From contig NC_085013.1 of assembly GCF_963854185.1 (NCBI RefSeq), forward strand, positions 13,766,368 to 13,830,367: DNA of 64,000 nucleotides, read 5' to 3'. The notes beneath the pieces were generated by a model, which worked only from the letters and a program-made list of their open reading frames with translations, did no database searches and was not told where the DNA came from. Every line of letters starts with the position of its first letter. Within the stretch, counting starts at the first letter, position 1. A program made the position numbers and the translations under genes. This document shows, in pieces, positions 46,271-58,389 of this stretch. The DNA is from Sardina pilchardus (taxonomy: Eukaryota; Chordata; Actinopteri; Clupeiformes; Clupeidae).

Positions 46271-47340
46271 ATAACTAAGCCGTGCACGTGGCAGCCACCT
46301 GTGTAGCCTAGGAAGGCTTCACCTACAACAACAATTACATTAACCTCAACATTGATCGGAACCACAGCCAAATCATAGCCAGAGGTTTAGACATGCAAAT
46401 ACAGAAACCAGTCCACACTGCTTCCTGAATTGGGATAATTGCACTTGGGCTTCTGTAACATTTATTCAGGTCATTGGTTGGTTGGGTTTGTAATTAATGG
46501 TGGTGATGTGAACACTGATACAACCCTTCTCATGCCTGATTGTGTTGTTGACATTAGAAAATGTCAAAAATGTGTTTGCATTGCATCACATATTCTCAGC
46601 GGTAGCAGGCATATTTTCTCAGATATTTCAACAAATGTTGCAGCAGTTGAGGTTAGAGCATAAATTGCTCTCTTTCGTTGATGACATTTCTACTCTCGCC
46701 CCCTCATCTCTTCTTCTTTTTCTTCTTTTCTTTCTTCTTCCTCCTCTTCTTCTACTTCTAGCGCTATAGTTACTATTTCTTTTACACTGCAGTTATTATA
46801 AACTTTTTTTTTTATAACACCATTTTTCCTTTTAATTCTGCCGGGTGCTTTATCCATGTTTTGCAGCGGTTTCCCTGTTTTGTCTATGGAGGTTGAAGTC
46901 TTCACAGGATCTTGGTTGAGAATATTTTCCCTGTGACTATCTGCCACATGGGACATGCACTGCAGGGCATGGGTTCACAGGTGAAGGCTCCATTTTGAGT
47001 CTATGATCCATCATCCTCCACACACACAACCCCCCAAGCCATTGACATGAAGTGGTCAAAGACGAAGATGAATAGCAGAGTTGGAAAAGGAAATTTGGGT
47101 AAGGTAGTAAGGACAAGGATGGGGGAAGGGTTCGACTGGTGGAGACACATTTCTCAAAAAGTAAAAAAAATCGAAAAAAGAAGAAATGTAGAGAATGAAA
47201 CGCAAAACTTTCTTAAAAAAATATGTGGGGCATAATTTTGTGGGGGGGGGGTGGGGGTGAAAAACTGTCATGCCAACTGCTCTGACTGAGTGGAAACGGC
47301 AGCAGACGAGGAAAAGGGAAAAGCGAGAGGTGTTCCGCCT
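46270..47340. other. intergenic with polypyrimidine run
   Basis: A (TTC/CTT)n pyrimidine run spans about 46698-46760 and ends in TTCTAG, which looks like a splice acceptor but leads into no recognisable exon. The rest is unique AT-rich sequence with A-rich frames near 47.05-47.23 kb. Confidence 0.5.
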
Positions 47341-48000
47341 CGGCTCGGTGTAATTCACTGCACTGCATTAAAGCGCGAGGGGGTTTTAGAGGTGATAAAA
47401 AGGCACGGCGAAAGAATATCGCTCCGTAGATAAGCCAGTCACCCTCCTTCCACAGGCTACATCCTTTTTATTGCATCTGGCAGCAAATTAAGGCAGAGAA
47501 AAGAGAGCACGAGAGAGAGAGAGGGAAAAAAATAAACCCGAGGCTAAGCCCGAGTCTGGTGCCTGCCTCGCTGCGCTGCCTTGCCCTGCTCAGACATTAT
47601 TCTTTGATTTTTAGATGAGATCCTTCTGATGATGATTATGAACCATAAAAAAGATATAGTCCAATAAAAGGGCCAAAAAAAAAAGGCGGGAGTTCACGGC
47701 GCGGACCTGGGGGCCGTGTTAAGTTAGCTCCGAGCCTCACGATGTTTTCTCCTTCATTGATTTTCAGAGATGATTACCTTTCTTATTTATGGTGGGAAAC
47801 AAGCTGATTTGGGGCCTGTAATCTACCAGCGCGGCCCCCCCGGAGGCCAGGTCTAACGTCTCGCCCTGTCAGGTCCTCTCAGGGCGGGACGGCGGGAGCC
47901 TGGCGGTGACGGCCATGTCCGGGCGAAAGCCAGATATTACCGAATGTCTCCTCTTGTGCGGAGGAAGCGAAATGCAACTCAGCAGAGCCCTAATGTCTGT
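47340..48000. promoter_or_regulatory. candidate non-coding element block, partly CpG-rich
   Basis: Unique sequence with TGATGATGATTATGAACC, GTCCAATAAAAGG, TTCATTGATTTTCAG and CpG-rich parts at 47690-47720 and 47825-47930. No exon-like frame. It could contain one or more enhancers. Confidence 0.3.
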
Positions 48001-48099
48001 GTGACAGCAAACCCACTACAAAGGGCCCAGATGAAAATCCGGAACAGATGACACTGGCCATGTTGATATCTATAATAAGCTGTTCTTTCTCTTTTGTTT

Positions 48100-48880
48100 C
48101 CTTTGTTTGTCTCCCCCCACCCCCACCCCCACACACTCTTTTTAAAAAAAAAAAAAAAATCATAGTACTGGGGTAGAAATGTGTCTGTCGCATGGTTTTT
48201 GTCCTTCATTGTGGCTGGCCTACCTCGAGGGTCCACCCCGAGGGCTCATGCATAAGCTGCTCTCCCGTGGCCGGTGTTTTCTGCTTGCATTTGCACTTGT
48301 TTTAGCTCTTTGTCCACGCGGAGACCTCTCCGGGCCCTTCAGATCATCAGTTGCTGAATAAGAGCTTTTTTTGGGTTGCAAAGTAGCGCCAGCGTGACCC
48401 TACGGGGCCGCTTGTTGGAAGAGGAGAGCGAGGCCAGCCGAGGGGAGAGATGGAGAGAAAGAAAGACAGACAGACAGAGAGAGAGAGGGTGAGAGAGAGG
48501 GAGGAAGCGAAAGAGTGGAAGGCCCTGTGGCCAGGCGGCCAACGCTCTCCTCTCCTCCCGCCTCTCCACTCCAACACTCTGTCAGACAGACAGCAGGCTC
48601 CAGCGCAGCCCATTCAACGGCACTGTAGGCAGCCCCTCTGATGTGACACACGCTGTGTGATCTCCAGAAGAGACGAGCCAGGGAATAAAAAAGACCAACA
48701 GCCACGAGAGGGGGTAGAAAAAAACTCCTGATGCACACAGGAAATAATCAGGGCAACGCAGGCAATGTTCAGAGGAATGCAAATATTTTCCGAGCTGTGG
48801 AGAAAAACAACACATGCATCAAACAAACACACACACTCGCACAAACAGAGTGCATACTAGACAACATCCATGCACACTAG
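48100..48880. other. intergenic with low-complexity patches
   Basis: Contains C-rich (48112-48130), poly-A (48144-48159) and GA-rich (48445-48505) runs, and the CAGACAGACAG repeat. No coding exon was recognised; a 60-codon frame at 48179-48361 has no recognised relative. Confidence 0.5.
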
Positions 48881-50860
48881 CCCCAGTGCATTTGCATAAA
48901 ACATTAAGCCGAACAAAATGATTACACCTGACAAGTTGAGTTGGAGGGAGAACATCGCTGGTGGCAGGCGGTTAGTTGCAGATCGCACAATCATTTCCTC
49001 GTCAAGCGACTGTTCCGCGAGCCGATTACTATGTGCCGTCACAGCGGCTCGGCGTGATTAATCTCCACCCTTTTGTTTTGCGTCTCCACACCACCCTTTT
49101 CCTCCATCACCTCCCACGAATCCGATAACTTCGCCTTAAACCAAGTTGCCTCTGCACCTTGCAGATAGGGCATTGTGATGGATACGCCGACAGTGATGTG
49201 CGGCTCTGGCTTTTTGTGTGGCGCCGCTGTAAAAAATCGCGCCTGTGCAGCTTTGTATTGTGTCGTCCCGTGTTTGTCTTGTAATGCAATTAAAGCGCGT
49301 GTGTTGATCCACCCCCACGTTCGAGAGCAATTGTTTCCAACACACTGAGAACTCTCTTCCATTCTTTTGTGACATTCCCGTTTAACCCGAGGTGGAAAAA
49401 AAAAAAAGTGGGGGATCGTTTTGAGAAATATTAAAGTGCCGGCTTGTCGGGGAGTGTGTGCACTGCTGGTTTATATTTCGAGAGATGAGCATCAAACAGC
49501 AATATCCTTCTTTTTCATTTGAGTGACTGATGAAAAATCTGAATGCTGTGCTCTTGGCTGAAGGATAGCTCCTAGATACAGAAGAAAAGAGGGAGGGGAG
49601 AGAGAGAGAGAAGAGGTGGGAGATTATTACACACTTTCATGCTTCTCACCAGACAACCCTTCGGTATGTTAATATTTTTCCTGAATATTCTTCCAAGCGC
49701 AAAAACTTAAGAAATGAGTGCTGATAAGAGATGACAGCAGCGGAGGCAGGCGTGATCTTCAGTGTGACAGACAATGTCAAAAAGCCGGCTGATGCCGTCA
49801 CACTGACAAACTTTTCAAACGGGGAAAAAAAAGAAAAGAGGGAAAAAAACATACATTTATTGACGTGGAGCTGTGAGCCTCTTCAGCATTGGCCCTGCAG
49901 ATTAGAAACAGTAGCGGTGCTTAATTATGCATCCCCCGTGTTCTTTTCCTACATATGCCAACAAACTTTAAACATGTGTCAATATATATGGCACGGTGTC
50001 TGGCAAATGCCTCAAAAAAGAAACGTTATGTAAAAAAAAAAGACAAAGAAGACTTGGTTGTGAAGTGGTGCTCTGCTTTGAATAGCAACATGGTAGGTTG
50101 TCGTTGATTTCAGAATCAGCTTTGATATGTTAATGCTGATGAAAATGGATTTCATTCATGTGCTGCTGCGTCTATTCTAAGCCATGGAAGAGAATGGTTT
50201 CAAATGGGGATGAGACAAATCTGAAGCTTAGCGTTGGCTAATTAGAATAATTTCTGTTGCCGAGCCCCCCACTGGGAAAATGCTCCTCACTTAGAGGAAT
50301 TCAGGCATTATCACATTCTAACAAATCGGAGGACGAGCTCTCACAATTACTTAACCATGTTGTCATTTACAAATGCAGATACCTCCCTGAATAATTCTCT
50401 TCTCTCGAGAGTTAGTTTCTTCAAGAGATGAACTAAGTACATTTCGGTGACTCTTCATGGAAAATAGATTTCTAGAGTTTTTTGCTGGAACATGTAGCGT
50501 CTGACATGAAGAATACCGCTGACTTCAAGCAGCGGGGGTCAGCACTCGAAGACTTCTGGCGTGGGCTATTCTTTGCAAAAAGCAGGTGTTGCCTTGACAT
50601 CTGCGTCTATTATTGAATTTTTCTCCTCTCTTTTAATCTTCCCTGTACTTTTATTAGAGCAGTAACTCTGCTGACCTCGTCAAGTCTGCTAGGATCAGAG
50701 GGCCATTACCCGCAAGAAGAAACAGCTGGCCGCCCATTGTTTGGAACCTACCAGCTGTGTCTATTTTCATAACCCATTTTCCTTTTGTTCCACTACACCT
50801 TCTATGCATGTACCCAAGTTGTATTTCACCATCCATGAACTCCTGATCCCCCCCACTGGG
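48880..50860. other. intergenic block, mostly unique
   Basis: Parts with homeodomain cores (48.89-49.07 kb; 50.22-50.52 kb with GGCTAATTAGAATAATTTC) may be regulatory. Poly-A runs lie near 49393 and 50031. No exon was recognised on either strand. Confidence 0.45.
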
Positions 50861-50960
50861 CTGGTGATGGAGAGGGGAATGAGGGGTCAGGTGGGTGAGG
50901 GGGGGTGGGGGGGTGGGGCGGGGGGTCTCAGGGCTGGAGGAGAGGGAGATGGGAGGTCGG
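50860..50960. repeat. G-rich low-complexity patch
   Basis: GGGGTGGGGG-type sequence with several G4-capable runs on the plus strand. Confidence 0.85.
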
Positions 50961-51399
50961 ATCTGTAATCACCTAATCCAAACATTCACTCAAGCAATCT
51001 CATTACTCCACCGCAACAGTTTCATTTTATCCTTTATCTGGTTTCAATCAGTCCCTTTCTCATTATAGCTTGTCTCGGAAATGTGATTCCTTTTGTCGAG
51101 ATATCTCCCCTGAAAAAACCCCTGCATATATTCACGCAGGCCGGCCAGCTATCAGTAGCCCACTGTTTGACCCGTCCATCACAATCTGGAATAAGAAGCA
51201 GAAGAACGAGAAGAGAGCTCCGAAAGTTGCTCTGCGTCGGTCGTCGGAGGCGAAAATAAATAAATAAACAGCCAGCCATGGGAGACTCTGCTGCTGCTTC
51301 TCGTCACCGGACAGCCGACCAGCGCCGGGGCCTGTTTGGCACATCAGCCCGCGTCTGTAAAACGGATGGCTAGTAAAGGGGAACTCCCCCTATTCCCCT

Positions 51400-51640
51400 G
51401 TCTGCCCCAAGCCGGCCCCCCCCCCCCCACCCCCCGCCCTCATGTAAACGGACATTAAAACGAAACCTGACCCTGGCCCTGGAATCTGTAAGGTGCCGCT
51501 TTTTTTCCCTCTTTTTTTTTCGTGGAAGAGGACTGGGAGGAGGCAGGGAGAGGGGGACGTGTTGGGGGGGGGGGGGGGGGCTGGTGGTGTTGGGGGGGGT
51601 GAGGGGTGGGGGTGGAGGTGGTCAGGTCAGGGAAAGGTGA
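51400..51640. repeat. C-rich then G-rich homopolymer region
   Basis: C-rich runs at 51416-51438 are followed by a T run and then G17 at 51564-51580, with GGGGTG-rich sequence after. This opposite-strand pairing could favour hairpins. Tract lengths are likely unreliable. Confidence 0.85.
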
Positions 51641-51827
51641 GCGACTAACAGAGGCAGCACCCTGGGTGAACTGTCGGAGGAATCTGAGATTAAAAAACTC
51701 CAGAAGTTGAGTCAGAGATAATCACAGGATCTGGAATTCACAATAACAAACTGGCCATATATCTACCTGTCTCCGGCCGCCGCCAGAGCCACAAGGTCAG
51801 AAACATGGCTGCATTCCACCAACAGCT

Positions 51828-51831
<4 letters not shown>

Positions 51832-51916
<85 letters not shown>
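51832..51916. repeat. (TC)n microsatellite
   Basis: 62 bp of pure TC (51832-51893) plus an imperfect extension. It is mirror-symmetric and H-DNA-prone. Confidence 0.96.
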
Positions 51917-51919
51917 TAT

Positions 51920-52555
51920 TCTCCTTTAGGGCCGTGGATGCAATATTTTGAAATTTAAGATATGAACCCCCTCAGAAGAAAAAAAATTGTGCTATTTCAT
52001 GTTTACACAAATCAGCTGACCAACACCAGACCGATTACACAACTGGTCAGCGCTTTTCATTTCTTTGCGTTCACTTCTGTGTTGACGTGGCCCCTCTATC
52101 AGTCAGCAGGGCTCTGTCTTATCTCCCTCCCTGTCCTCCGTCTCTGGGGGGCAGATACTGTCCACCCCTGCTGGCTCTCCTCGGAGCTGGGTACGGGTCC
52201 AGCGGTGGCCGGGTCAGGTAGCCGTGTGATTTACATAGTCCTCTCCCCCCGGCAGCCTCATCACGCTCATCCCCCGGGGAGCCCTGTTTGAAGAGGTGCA
52301 GCTCTGCGATAATTCTCTGATTTACGAGAGTTTCCTTCCCACCCTCCCACCCCCCCCTAACACACACCAAACCTCACTCCCCCCACTCAACTCCCAACAC
52401 GCACACACAGCCAATACAACCCCCCCCAACAACCCCCCCACCCCTGCTCCTCTCCATCTATCTGAGATGTGACAGCTTCATTATTTATTTTTGTTTGTTG
52501 AGGTTTATTCACTCTGGTTAGGGGACGGGGACGGTCAAGTCTCGTGCAAAAAAAA
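51920..52555. other. intergenic with C-rich segment
   Basis: Mixed unique sequence. The part 52340-52445 is C/A-rich low complexity (ACCCCCCC, CAACCCC). No exon was recognised. Confidence 0.5.
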
Positions 52556-52870
52556 AACCGCCCGCTAGCCGAGACGTGCCGGTTCACGGGCTCATCGCCG
52601 AAGCCTGAGCTGAGCTGCTTGTTTGGAAAATAATTTGTCCCTCTGCATCACTCTGGAATCGGGGAAATGGACCGACACTGGGGCGCGCGCGCGTCCGTCC
52701 GTCCGAGATGTTTGTAAACAGCCTCGGGGCGCGCTGCAGAAGAATGACTGCTGTGATCTCACTCATGCCGTCTTGAGGGACAAGAGGCTTCATGCGCCTC
52801 GTCGCTGAGTGACTTATCCGCACGCTGTCTGTTGACAAGTTGATGACACAGTAATACGCGCGTGATCATA
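52556..52870. promoter_or_regulatory. CpG-dense block with (GC)n and TGACA sites
   Basis: CpG frequency is visibly high over about 300 bp. It includes GGGGCGCGCGCGCGTCC (a Z-DNA-prone alternating run, near 52681-52696), three CCGT units and GCGCGCTGCAG. It ends with GTTGACAAGTTGATGACAC (about 52831-52849), where a TGACA core occurs twice. It could be a CpG-island promoter or enhancer. No first exon was recognised. Confidence 0.35.
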
Positions 52871-53019
52871 ATGGTGAATGATTCCTAGATATATTTGCTG
52901 TCCAGCACCATGAACTCTTGGCTCCAGTGCTCTGTACTCCAGTGCATAGAGGATCCACTGCAGCCTATACTCTTGCTCAGCTACCGCACACAGACTCTCA
53001 TTTAACTACCGAGGATATT

Positions 53020-53175
53020 TGAAAAAGTGAGGGAGAGGGGAGGAGGCAGATAAAAGCAGATGAAAATAAAGAGAGAAATATATAGAAAAGAAGAAAGATA
53101 GGGAAAGAGAGAGAGAGAAAAGGATAGATATGGAGAGAAATGGAAAGTGTGAGAAAGAGAGCGAGTGAAAGAGCG
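53020..53175. repeat. GA/AAAG-rich tract
   Basis: Imperfect GAGA and GAAAG repeats on the plus strand. Confidence 0.88.
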
Positions 53176-53199
53176 TGACTTTCTGCAATCTTCCCCTCA

Positions 53200-53440
53200 T
53201 GGCTGCATTCAAATTATTTGCTCCTTCAGTCGAAGATTGAATTGCGGTAAAAATTGACTTCCTGTTCCCAGGCACATATAAATTTCATTCATATTGACAG
53301 ATGCCAAACAGAGAGGCTATTGCGCGGCATTTAATTATTAAGAACATTGATCAATGGAGTGATTTATTTCTTGTATTTCTGCAAAACAGCTTACTTCAGA
53401 CAGTCTGCTGAATTCAGTCCATTTTCTGGTTCGTTAAAGG
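53200..53440. promoter_or_regulatory. candidate non-coding element
   Basis: Unique sequence with CATATTGACAGATG (TTGACAG, MEIS-like), GGCATTTAATTATTAAG and AGTGATTTATTTC (TGATTTAT, HOX/PBX-like). No exon signal. Confidence 0.27.
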
Positions 53441-53754
53441 GAAGTTAATATGACCATCAAAACCACTGGTACTCTTTTTTTTTTAATCTCTCCTTCTCTC
53501 TTTGTTTTTGTTTTTGTTTTTTACTCCTTCAGGGGGAATGAAACATGATCGCATAAACACTCTCTCTTCCGCAGATGGACTGTCAGATTGCAGGACGCGT
53601 TTCACAGTATTTAAATGTTACGGTTGTTTGGGGCAGGATGCGGCCGCCGCTGCTATCTGTTAGCACATCGCGGGTGTGCACAGGCAGGCCTGGCAGCAGC
53701 AGCACCCACAGTGCACTGAGCCTGGTGATGAATGGCTCCTCTTGGCAGTGTGCG

Positions 53755-53758
<4 letters not shown>

Positions 53759-53841
<83 letters not shown>
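53759..53841. repeat. (CA)41 microsatellite
   Basis: 83 bp of uninterrupted CA. The 321-codon frame across 53575-54540 depends on this and other simple repeats and is not a gene. Confidence 0.98.
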
Positions 53842-53844
<3 letters not shown>

Positions 53845-54202
53845 GCCACTCACAGCGTCCCAGGGCAGGGCGGAGTGGGTGGAAGCGGAGATGAAGACGT
53901 CAGAGGTGGACATTTACAGTCGCGGCCAGCGCTTTCGTGCCCCCAGCCGGCTCGTCTCGTCTCCTCTCTTCTCCCTGCTCTTCTCCTGCTTTTTTCACTC
54001 TCTCCCTTCCTACCCTTCCCCCCTTACCCCCTCAAAAAAAGAATCCGTACACAATCAACTATCCACAGAAAATCATTCGCATCTGTCCCACAGGCAGAGG
54101 ATGACGAAAGCTGGGTGAGGCAGAGGGCCGTTTTACGGTGGGGTGGGACTTTAAGGAGACCTCACTCTCTGTCTTTTTTTTCTTCATTTCTATCCCCTCG
54201 AA

Positions 54203-54207
<5 letters not shown>

Positions 54208-54239
<32 letters not shown>

Positions 54240-54360
54240 ACACTCTTCAGTGGTTCAAAGTAATCTTGCTGTCAGTCACATCCAGCAGCCCCTCCTACCC
54301 CATCCGCTTACACTCACACACATGTATACACGAATTCGCAATCTCTCTCTCTCTGTCTCT

Positions 54361-54392
<32 letters not shown>

Positions 54393-54445
54393 CCCTCTCT
54401 CTCTCTCCCTCTGTCTCTCTGTCTGTCTCTCAGTCTCATTCTCTC
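54208..54445. repeat. (CA)n and (TC)n arrays
   Basis: CA at 54208-54242 and an imperfect TC array at 54341-54433, separated by about 100 bp of unique sequence. Confidence 0.93.
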
Positions 54446-54539
54446 ACGCACAGCCTTTTCTTTCCTTTATTCAGGCTCCAGCATGCACACATGAGATAAT
54501 CCCGTTCTGTATGTCCAAAACACTGACTGGCCTCTCGTA

Positions 54540-55400
54540 GCCAAGTTGGCTCTGAGTCTGCACGGCCTGTCTGAGGCTCCTTTTCTGGGGGCCCATGACG
54601 CACGCTACCTCAGGCATCAGATTCAGTCGGTAGTGCAGGAGAGAGGGCCGAGGTGGAGGAGTCTGGGGCCGCAGCGGTAACCTTGCACGGGACGCAGCGA
54701 GCTGTGCTCCCAGGGCGAGTGTGCCGTCGGAGCGTGAGAGGGGGGGGAGTTCTCCGCCGGCGCTGCGGAGGTTTTGGTCGGCGGCTCCTCCGCCAGCGCC
54801 GGGTATTGGGTTGCACGTGACGCAACGGGGCTCCGTCTCAGGTCTGCGTAGCGCCAAAAACACAGTGGGAAGTGGAGGAGAGAGAGAAAAGAATACCCCC
54901 CCCCCCACCCTCCCTTATCCTCCATCTTAGATTCAGCCCACCTTCAGTAGCGTATGGAAAAGGACAAGTATGGGTTGGCTGAGCACCCCCCTCCAGCTTC
55001 ATGCGTTGGGGGCGGGGGGAGGGTGGTGGGGGGGGGGTTAGGCGGGAATCTTTTCCTCTGTTCTGTGCAGGGATCTGATGATCTCACTCGGTCGGGGATG
55101 GGAAAGAGGGGGATTACTGGCGTTCCGAGCGGAAGGCTGAGGCTCCGGGTTAGCGTCCCAGGCACAGTTTGAGACAGACACCAGGAATGGAAGAAATTAG
55201 CCGGCGGAGGGGAGTGGGATCGCGGGCAGCTCGGCCGCCGCCAGAGAAACCGTGGATTCGGGACTCGACGGGGGAAAAATAGCACAGGGCAACAGGAGAG
55301 GGAGTCTAGGCAGGAGGGGGGGGGGGGGGGCTTCATTCCTGGGAAGACGCAACTGGTGGAAGGGAATCAGGCGTGGTATAAAACACTGCTCCTGACTAGA
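54540..55400. other. GC-rich intergenic segment with G/C homopolymers
   Basis: Moderately CpG-containing DNA with C-rich (54896-54910) and G-rich (55008-55040) runs and G15 (55316-55330). Overlapping proline-rich frames are compositional. No splice-delimited exon was recognised. Confidence 0.5.
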
Positions 55401-55990
55401 CCTTGTTGAGTGAGCGCATGTGTGCACACAAGCATGCTAGTGACCGTGTCTTCAAAAGCAAACTCTCTATTGAGCCACATGTTCCACCACAAATAGTGAC
55501 TCTGAGGCTTGAGAGAGATGTCTAGAACGGGGGGAATAATACCCCACTTTGTTCGCATTCTGTGAAAACATGGGCGTATCAGGGTGGATGTGATTTTTCA
55601 TCTTTTATCTGAATATCTATTGTCCTTGGAATTGGTGCTTCAGATAGTATCTGCATGAGGGACACCAGTTTCTGCCGGCTGCTGTTAGGAAATGATGACG
55701 TTGTGATAGACGATTAAAATGTCAACTGTATTAAGTAATGCATTTTGAGTTGGAGATGGTTGATTGAGATTGTGTGGGCGGTTCAGGTACTCCGAGGCCA
55801 ACGAGCCCAGATTAATGAGAGACACCTCACCTGGCCAAGTTGCTGTTTTTGGTGCGCTGATTAATTAGTGTGAGACCTGCATCAGGAGAATGGGTCCAAC
55901 GTGTGGTGCAGAACGGCAGCGCTGTGGGTCAGCACAACGCATTCATCTGCATATTCACATTCAGATTACAGCGGTCTTAACCTGACCTTT
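55400..55990. other. intergenic, mostly unrecognised
   Basis: Unique sequence. The part near 55.79-55.89 kb (CAGATTAATGAG, GCTGATTAATTAGTG) has homeodomain-type cores and may be regulatory. Confidence 0.4.
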
Positions 55991-55995
55991 GGTAC

Positions 55996-56061
55996 ACACA
56001 CACACGCACGCACGCACGCACGCATGCACACACACACGCATACACACACACACACACACAC
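55996..56061. repeat. (CA)n with ACGC units
   Basis: CA runs containing four tandem ACGC units (about 56006-56021). Confidence 0.94.
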
Positions 56062-56245
56062 AGAGAGATGGAGGGCTGTAAAGGGTGAGGCCTGGCAGTA
56101 ACTCCAGCTGCAGGCCTGGATGAGTCCACTGGCTGTTTCTGCTGCTTTCTGCTCTCCTGGGTTTGATATGGGGATATCATGTTTAGCTGGCCCTGGAGCC
56201 ATTCAGTTATTTAAGCAGTGCAAGGATTTGGCTTACCTCCAGCTT

Positions 56246-56420
<175 letters not shown>

Positions 56421-56469
56421 TATGCGCATGAATTGATGTGAAAGAGAGAACGCGAGCTCTTTTTATTGC

Positions 56470-56870
56470 TGCAAAGCAACCATGTCATCTGCAAGTCACC
56501 AGGGGCAAAACTCCCATGTGCTGTCAATCATGACTCATTTAACCCCATTGGATGCGCCTTTTTGCTAACAGCGCGCCCGATCCAAATCACTGGCTCATTC
56601 AAACCACTCAAAGGCCTCTCATCACATCACGGCTTATCTCACATCACTAATAGTCAACCACGCATACCTCCTCCTCCTCTGTGGGTAGACGTCATTGTGT
56701 AGGATACCGCATAGCATCGCATGCCTTACCGACAGATGCGCCTCCGCATCGCGCACACTGTCACATTTCAGCTCGCGAATATAAAACCACTAATACAATT
56801 GTTCGCCGTAACAGAATACGCGAGGCACAGCTGCGGAGAGGAGACGAGACTAGCAGCCCTCAGACGGGGC
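56470..56870. promoter_or_regulatory. candidate element with perfect PBX-MEIS decamer
   Basis: CTGTCAATCA (56521-56530) is the exact reverse complement of TGATTGACAG, the classic PBX-MEIS/PREP composite site. TGACTCA (AP-1-type) follows directly at 56531-56537. The surrounding sequence is unique (CATTTAACCCCATTGG; CACTAATAGTC). Known: the decamer binds PBX with MEIS or PREP. Inference: it is used here. Confidence 0.35.
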
Positions 56871-57099
56871 GGAGGTTTCTCCTCTCTCTTTTTTTATTAT
56901 TACATACTCTCCAGGCCGCTGGACTGAGTACAAACTGCATGTGGTGTTTACTCACACCGAGAGCACTCAAGAGCTGTATATCTTGGGGAGTGAAGGTTGC
57001 TGGTGATGGGGCGTTGTTTGGAAACAGTAGCCGCTGTGCTGCGGAGCAACAGACCGAGGCTGCAGACACCGGGGCCTGGCTGTGATAGTACTTTAGCAG

Positions 57100-57118
57100 A
57101 GAGAGAGAAAGAGAGAGG

Positions 57119-57153
<35 letters not shown>

Positions 57154-57225
57154 GGAAAGAGAAAGAGAGGGAGGGAAAGGGAGGGAGAGAGAGAGAGAGA
57201 GAAAGAGAGGGAGGGAGGGAGAGAG
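57100..57225. repeat. (GA)n polypurine tract
   Basis: About 125 bp of G+A with a GGGA subpattern. GA patches continue at 57440-57490. Confidence 0.95.
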
Positions 57226-57745
57226 GGGCCCTCCACCCCCCCGGGTGTGCGGCAGTGGCGCGGCGCTCCGGCCCCCTGAACAGCGGCCCCACGCTGGGCC
57301 TGTCTGTGGACCAGAGTTTATGGAGACGGCCGAGATAGACTGGCCAGGCAGTTTTGAAGTCCGCTGTGGGGAATACGCTCGGTTTCCTACGGCACGCTGC
57401 CCTGGGACCTGCAGACCTTTCGAAAGGAAACACGCTGAAACAGAGAGGGAGGGAGAGAGAGAGAGATGCAGAGAGACGGAGAGAGAGAGAAAGTGTCCAT
57501 TTGCAGTGTCTCAGACCCCTGTTTCTCTGTTCACTAAATATGGACGAGAGGGGAAAACCCGCCTTCCCGTGGGATTGCCCCCCCCCCACTCCTCCTCCTC
57601 CAAAAAAAGAGAGACAGAAAAGAAAAGAAAAGAAAAAAAACACCAGGGATTTTTTTTTCTGGCGCACGGAACTCAAACAATGACATCCAGAAAGGCCAGG
57701 GGCGATATTTTTAGTGTCGGGGCCACATCCAGTCCTAGGCCGTAA
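57226..57745. other. intergenic GC-mixed segment
   Basis: Unique sequence broken by GA (57440-57490), C9 (57580), A-rich (57600-57640) and T9 (57650) runs. Overlapping long frames on both strands consist largely of these repeats. Confidence 0.5.
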
Positions 57746-57746
57746 C

Positions 57747-57830
57747 TCAGACACACACACATACATATACATATACAAACACACATATACACACACATGC
57801 ACACACACACAGAGTCACGCAAGTACACAT
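57747..57830. repeat. imperfect (CA)n with ATATAC units
   Basis: ACAC and CATATACATATAC variants. Confidence 0.9.
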
Positions 57831-57936
57831 ACACATGCAGGCCCTGGGATTGCTTACAGAGGTGGAGGGCAGCGAAAATAAGCATTGCGCCACTCGTCTT
57901 TTTCCAGCCTCACACCATTTCCTTTGCCCCCATGAT

Positions 57937-57939
<3 letters not shown>

Positions 57940-57983
<44 letters not shown>

Positions 57984-58022
57984 ATCCCTCTACTCCTCCT
58001 CTCCTCCTCCTCCTCCTCCTGG
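57940..58022. repeat. (TC)n and (TCC)n arrays
   Basis: 41 bp of pure TC (57940-57980), then TCC trinucleotides at about 57999-58020. Confidence 0.94.
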
Positions 58023-58247
58023 TCTTCCTCCCCCTCACTTTTTCCTCCCGACCGTGGAGTGTTAATGATTCTTTCAGCTAAATGTTGATAGACGTGTATT
58101 TATTATCCGGGTAGATAAGCTAAGGGAGTGTTTCTTCACATAGTGTACCTAGACATATACATTAAACACCCAAAGTCCATTGGGCCCATCAGAATGACAG
58201 GGGTAACCCCAGGCTGTAGACTGTGTTAAAGTTCCAAAGAACTCCCT

Positions 58248-58248
<1 letters not shown>

Positions 58249-58308
<60 letters not shown>

Positions 58309-58385
58309 CACGCACACACACACACGCAGACACAAACACATACACACATAGACAGACAGACACACACACACACTCACATACACCC
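58249..58385. repeat. (CA)n compound microsatellite
   Basis: CA runs with CG, GACA and AACA interruptions. Confidence 0.95.
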
Positions 58386-58389
58386 ACAT

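Noticed and set aside
46698..46762. Pyrimidine tract ending in TTCTAG, resembling a splice acceptor
   Set aside because: The tract is a (TTC)n simple repeat and the sequence after it has no recognisable exon or donor.
48179..48361. 60-codon frame with a hydrophobic stretch
   Set aside because: It is short, has no homologue I recognise and is surrounded by low-complexity DNA.
53575..54540. 321-codon open frame on the plus strand
   Set aside because: It is built mainly from a (CA)n array read as Thr-His and (TC)n arrays read as Leu-Ser, with no recognisable domain.
56948..57808. 286-codon open frame on the minus strand
   Set aside because: Most of it is GA/CT and CA repeats read as Ser-Leu and Val-Cys; the rest has no similarity I recognise.
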